7,177 nucleotides of DNA from an uncultured Enterobacter sp. (GTDB taxonomy: Bacteria; Pseudomonadota; Gammaproteobacteria; Enterobacterales; Enterobacteriaceae). The DNA is taken from positions 1 through 7,177 of the forward strand of contig CAMKZP010000188.1 in NCBI GenBank assembly GCA_946477805.1, written 5' to 3'. The first letter of the stretch is position 1; every line of letters begins with the position of its first letter. Positions 5,882 to 7,177 of this stretch are shown here, piece after piece. A program made the translations under genes and the position numbers. The notes under the pieces were generated by a model. That model had not been told where the DNA came from, ran no database searches, and was given only the letters and a program-made list of their open reading frames with translations.

Positions 5882-6286
5882 ATGGCGAAAGAATTTGGTC
5901 GCCCTCAGCGCGTCGCGCAGGAAATGCAGAAAGAGATCGCGCTCATTCTGCAACGTGAAATTAAAGACCCACGCGTGGGCATGATGACCACCGTCTCTGG
6001 CGTGGAAATGTCCCGCGACCTGGCGTATGCCAAAGTGTTCGTGACCTTCCTGAATGACCAGGACGAAGCGGCCGTCAAAAATGGCATTAAAGCGCTGCAG
6101 GAAGCCTCAGGCTTCATCCGCTCTCTGCTCGGCAAAGCGATGCGCCTGCGTATCGTGCCTGAGCTGACCTTCTTCTACGACAACTCGCTGGTCGAAGGTA
6201 TGCGTATGTCCAACCTGGTGACCAGCGTGGTGAAACACGACGACGAGCGTCGTGTTAACCCAGCGGACGACAGCAAGGAGGACTGA
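5882..6286 (+). CDS. rbfA: 30S ribosome-binding factor RbfA
   Basis: RbfA binds free 30S subunits near the 5' end of 16S rRNA and is needed for late maturation; in E. coli it is also a cold-shock protein. The 134 residues (E. coli 133) start MAKEFGRPQRVAQEMQKEIA and form one KH-like domain with KDPRVGMMTTVSGVEMSRDL and LGKAMRLRIVPELTF, ending in a charged tail (NPADDSKED). The ATG at 5882 is chosen because GGAG (5870-5873) lies 8 bases upstream and the protein then begins as in E. coli. An upstream TTG at 5864 would put the start inside the terminator T-run and the Shine-Dalgarno inside the coding frame. It overlaps truB by one base and is probably translationally coupled to it. Confidence 0.98.
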   Translation: MAKEFGRPQRVAQEMQKEIALILQREIKDPRVGMMTTVSGVEMSRDLAYAKVFVTFLNDQDEAAVKNGIKALQEASGFIRSLLGKAMRLRIVPELTFFYDNSLVEGMRMSNLVTSVVKHDDERRVNPADDSKED

Positions 6287-7177
6287 TGAGTCGTCCTCGT
6301 CGTCGCGGTCGCGACGTGCACGGCGTACTGCTGCTGGATAAACCTCAGGGTGCCTCCAGCAACGACGTGCTGCAAAAAGTGAAGCGTATTTTTAACGCCA
6401 ACCGCGCGGGCCATACGGGCGCGCTGGATCCGCTGGCGACGGGCATGCTGCCGGTTTGCCTGGGGGAAGCGACAAAGTTTTCCCAGTACCTGCTGGATTC
6501 CGATAAGCGTTATCGCGTGATTGCCCGGCTGGGCCAGCGCACGGATACCTCCGATGCGGATGGTCAGGTCGTCGAAGAGCGCCCGGTGAACTTTAGCGCC
6601 GGCCAGCTGGATGCGGCGCTGGAAAGCTTCCGTGGTGACACGATGCAGGTGCCGTCGATGTATTCGGCGCTGAAATATCAGGGCAAGAAACTGTACGAAT
6701 ATGCGCGTCAGGGCATTGACGTCCCGCGTGAAGCCCGTCCGATTACCGTGTATGAGCTGCTGTTCATTCGCCACGAAGGCGATGAGCTGGAGCTGGAAGT
6801 GCACTGCTCGAAAGGCACCTATATTCGCACCATCATCGACGATCTTGGTGAAAAGCTGGGCTGCGGCGCGCATGTGATTTACCTGCGTCGTCTGGCCGTC
6901 AGCAAATATCCTGTTGAGCGCATGGTGACGCTTGAGCACCTTCGCGAACTGGCAGAACAAGCACAAGCGCAGGGCATTGCTCCTGCAACCCTGCTTGATC
7001 CACTGCTGATGCCAATGGACAGCCCTGCAGCGGATTTCCCGGTGGTTAATCTTCCTTTAACATCGTCCGTATACTTTAAGAACGGTAATCCGGTTCGCAC
7101 ATCAGGTGCACCGCTGGAAGGCCTGGTACGCGTGACCGAAGGTGAAGAAGGCAAGTTTCTCGGCATGGGTGAAATGG
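6286..7177 (+). CDS. truB: tRNA pseudouridine(55) synthase TruB (3' end outside window)
   Basis: TruB converts uridine 55 in the T-loop of nearly all tRNAs to pseudouridine and also acts as a tRNA-folding chaperone. The frame runs 297 full codons to the window edge; E. coli TruB has 314, so about 17 residues are missing. Visible are the catalytic GHTGALDPLATG motif with H43 and nucleophile D48, Y76 (DSDKRY), and KGTYIRT with Y179 and R181. The C-terminal PUA domain starts near residue 250 (FPVVNLPLTSSVYFKNGNPV). The start ATG shares its A with the rbfA TGA stop (TGATG). A strong Shine-Dalgarno, AAGGAGG (6275-6281), sits inside the rbfA end, which indicates coupled translation. In E. coli rpsO and pnp follow; they are not in view. 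Confidence 0.98.
   Translation, partial: MSRPRRRGRDVHGVLLLDKPQGASSNDVLQKVKRIFNANRAGHTGALDPLATGMLPVCLGEATKFSQYLLDSDKRYRVIARLGQRTDTSDADGQVVEERPVNFSAGQLDAALESFRGDTMQVPSMYSALKYQGKKLYEYARQGIDVPREARPITVYELLFIRHEGDELELEVHCSKGTYIRTIIDDLGEKLGCGAHVIYLRRLAVSKYPVERMVTLEHLRELAEQAQAQGIAPATLLDPLLMPMDSPAADFPVVNLPLTSSVYFKNGNPVRTSGAPLEGLVRVTEGEEGKFLGMGEM

Overview
This window is a piece of enterobacterial core genome: the divergent argG / metY-rimP-nusA-infB-rbfA-truB region. The proteins read almost residue for residue like the Escherichia coli set. Several details show it is not E. coli K-12: NusA is 500 residues with a longer S1-domain loop, IF2 is 896 residues with a different variable linker, and the initiator tRNA carries G46. 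The ERIC and REP repeats also point to Enterobacteriaceae. I infer an Enterobacter/Leclercia/Citrobacter/Klebsiella-like relative, but I cannot fix the genus from the sequence alone.

Layout. Bases 1-401 (minus strand) hold the first 133 codons of argG (argininosuccinate synthase), cut by the window edge. Bases 402-687 are the divergent control region. It has two ARG boxes 3 bp apart over the likely argG promoter, and two good sigma70 promoter candidates facing metY. Bases 688-764 are tRNA-fMet (metY). The 765-971 leader contains a candidate internal promoter, a long RNase III-type hairpin and two tandem intrinsic terminators. Then follow rimP (TTG start, 972-1424), nusA (1453-2955) and infB (2980-5670). 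The 211-bp infB-rbfA gap is packed with an ERIC element, a REP element and a terminator-like hairpin. rbfA (5882-6286) and truB (6286 to the right edge, incomplete) end the window and overlap by one base.

How the genes work together. The plus-strand cluster makes initiation and ribosome-maturation parts: initiator tRNA, the IF2 GTPase that positions it, two 30S maturation factors (RimP, RbfA), the transcription factor NusA, and TruB, which makes pseudouridine 55 in tRNA. NusA acts on transcription of its own operon in E. coli, and the tandem terminators upstream of rimP are the obvious place for such control. argG belongs to arginine synthesis and only shares the intergenic control region.

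I found no undescribed system here. What deserves a second look is non-coding: the repeat and terminator stack inside an essential operon, and the layered promoter/hairpin/terminator leader after metY.
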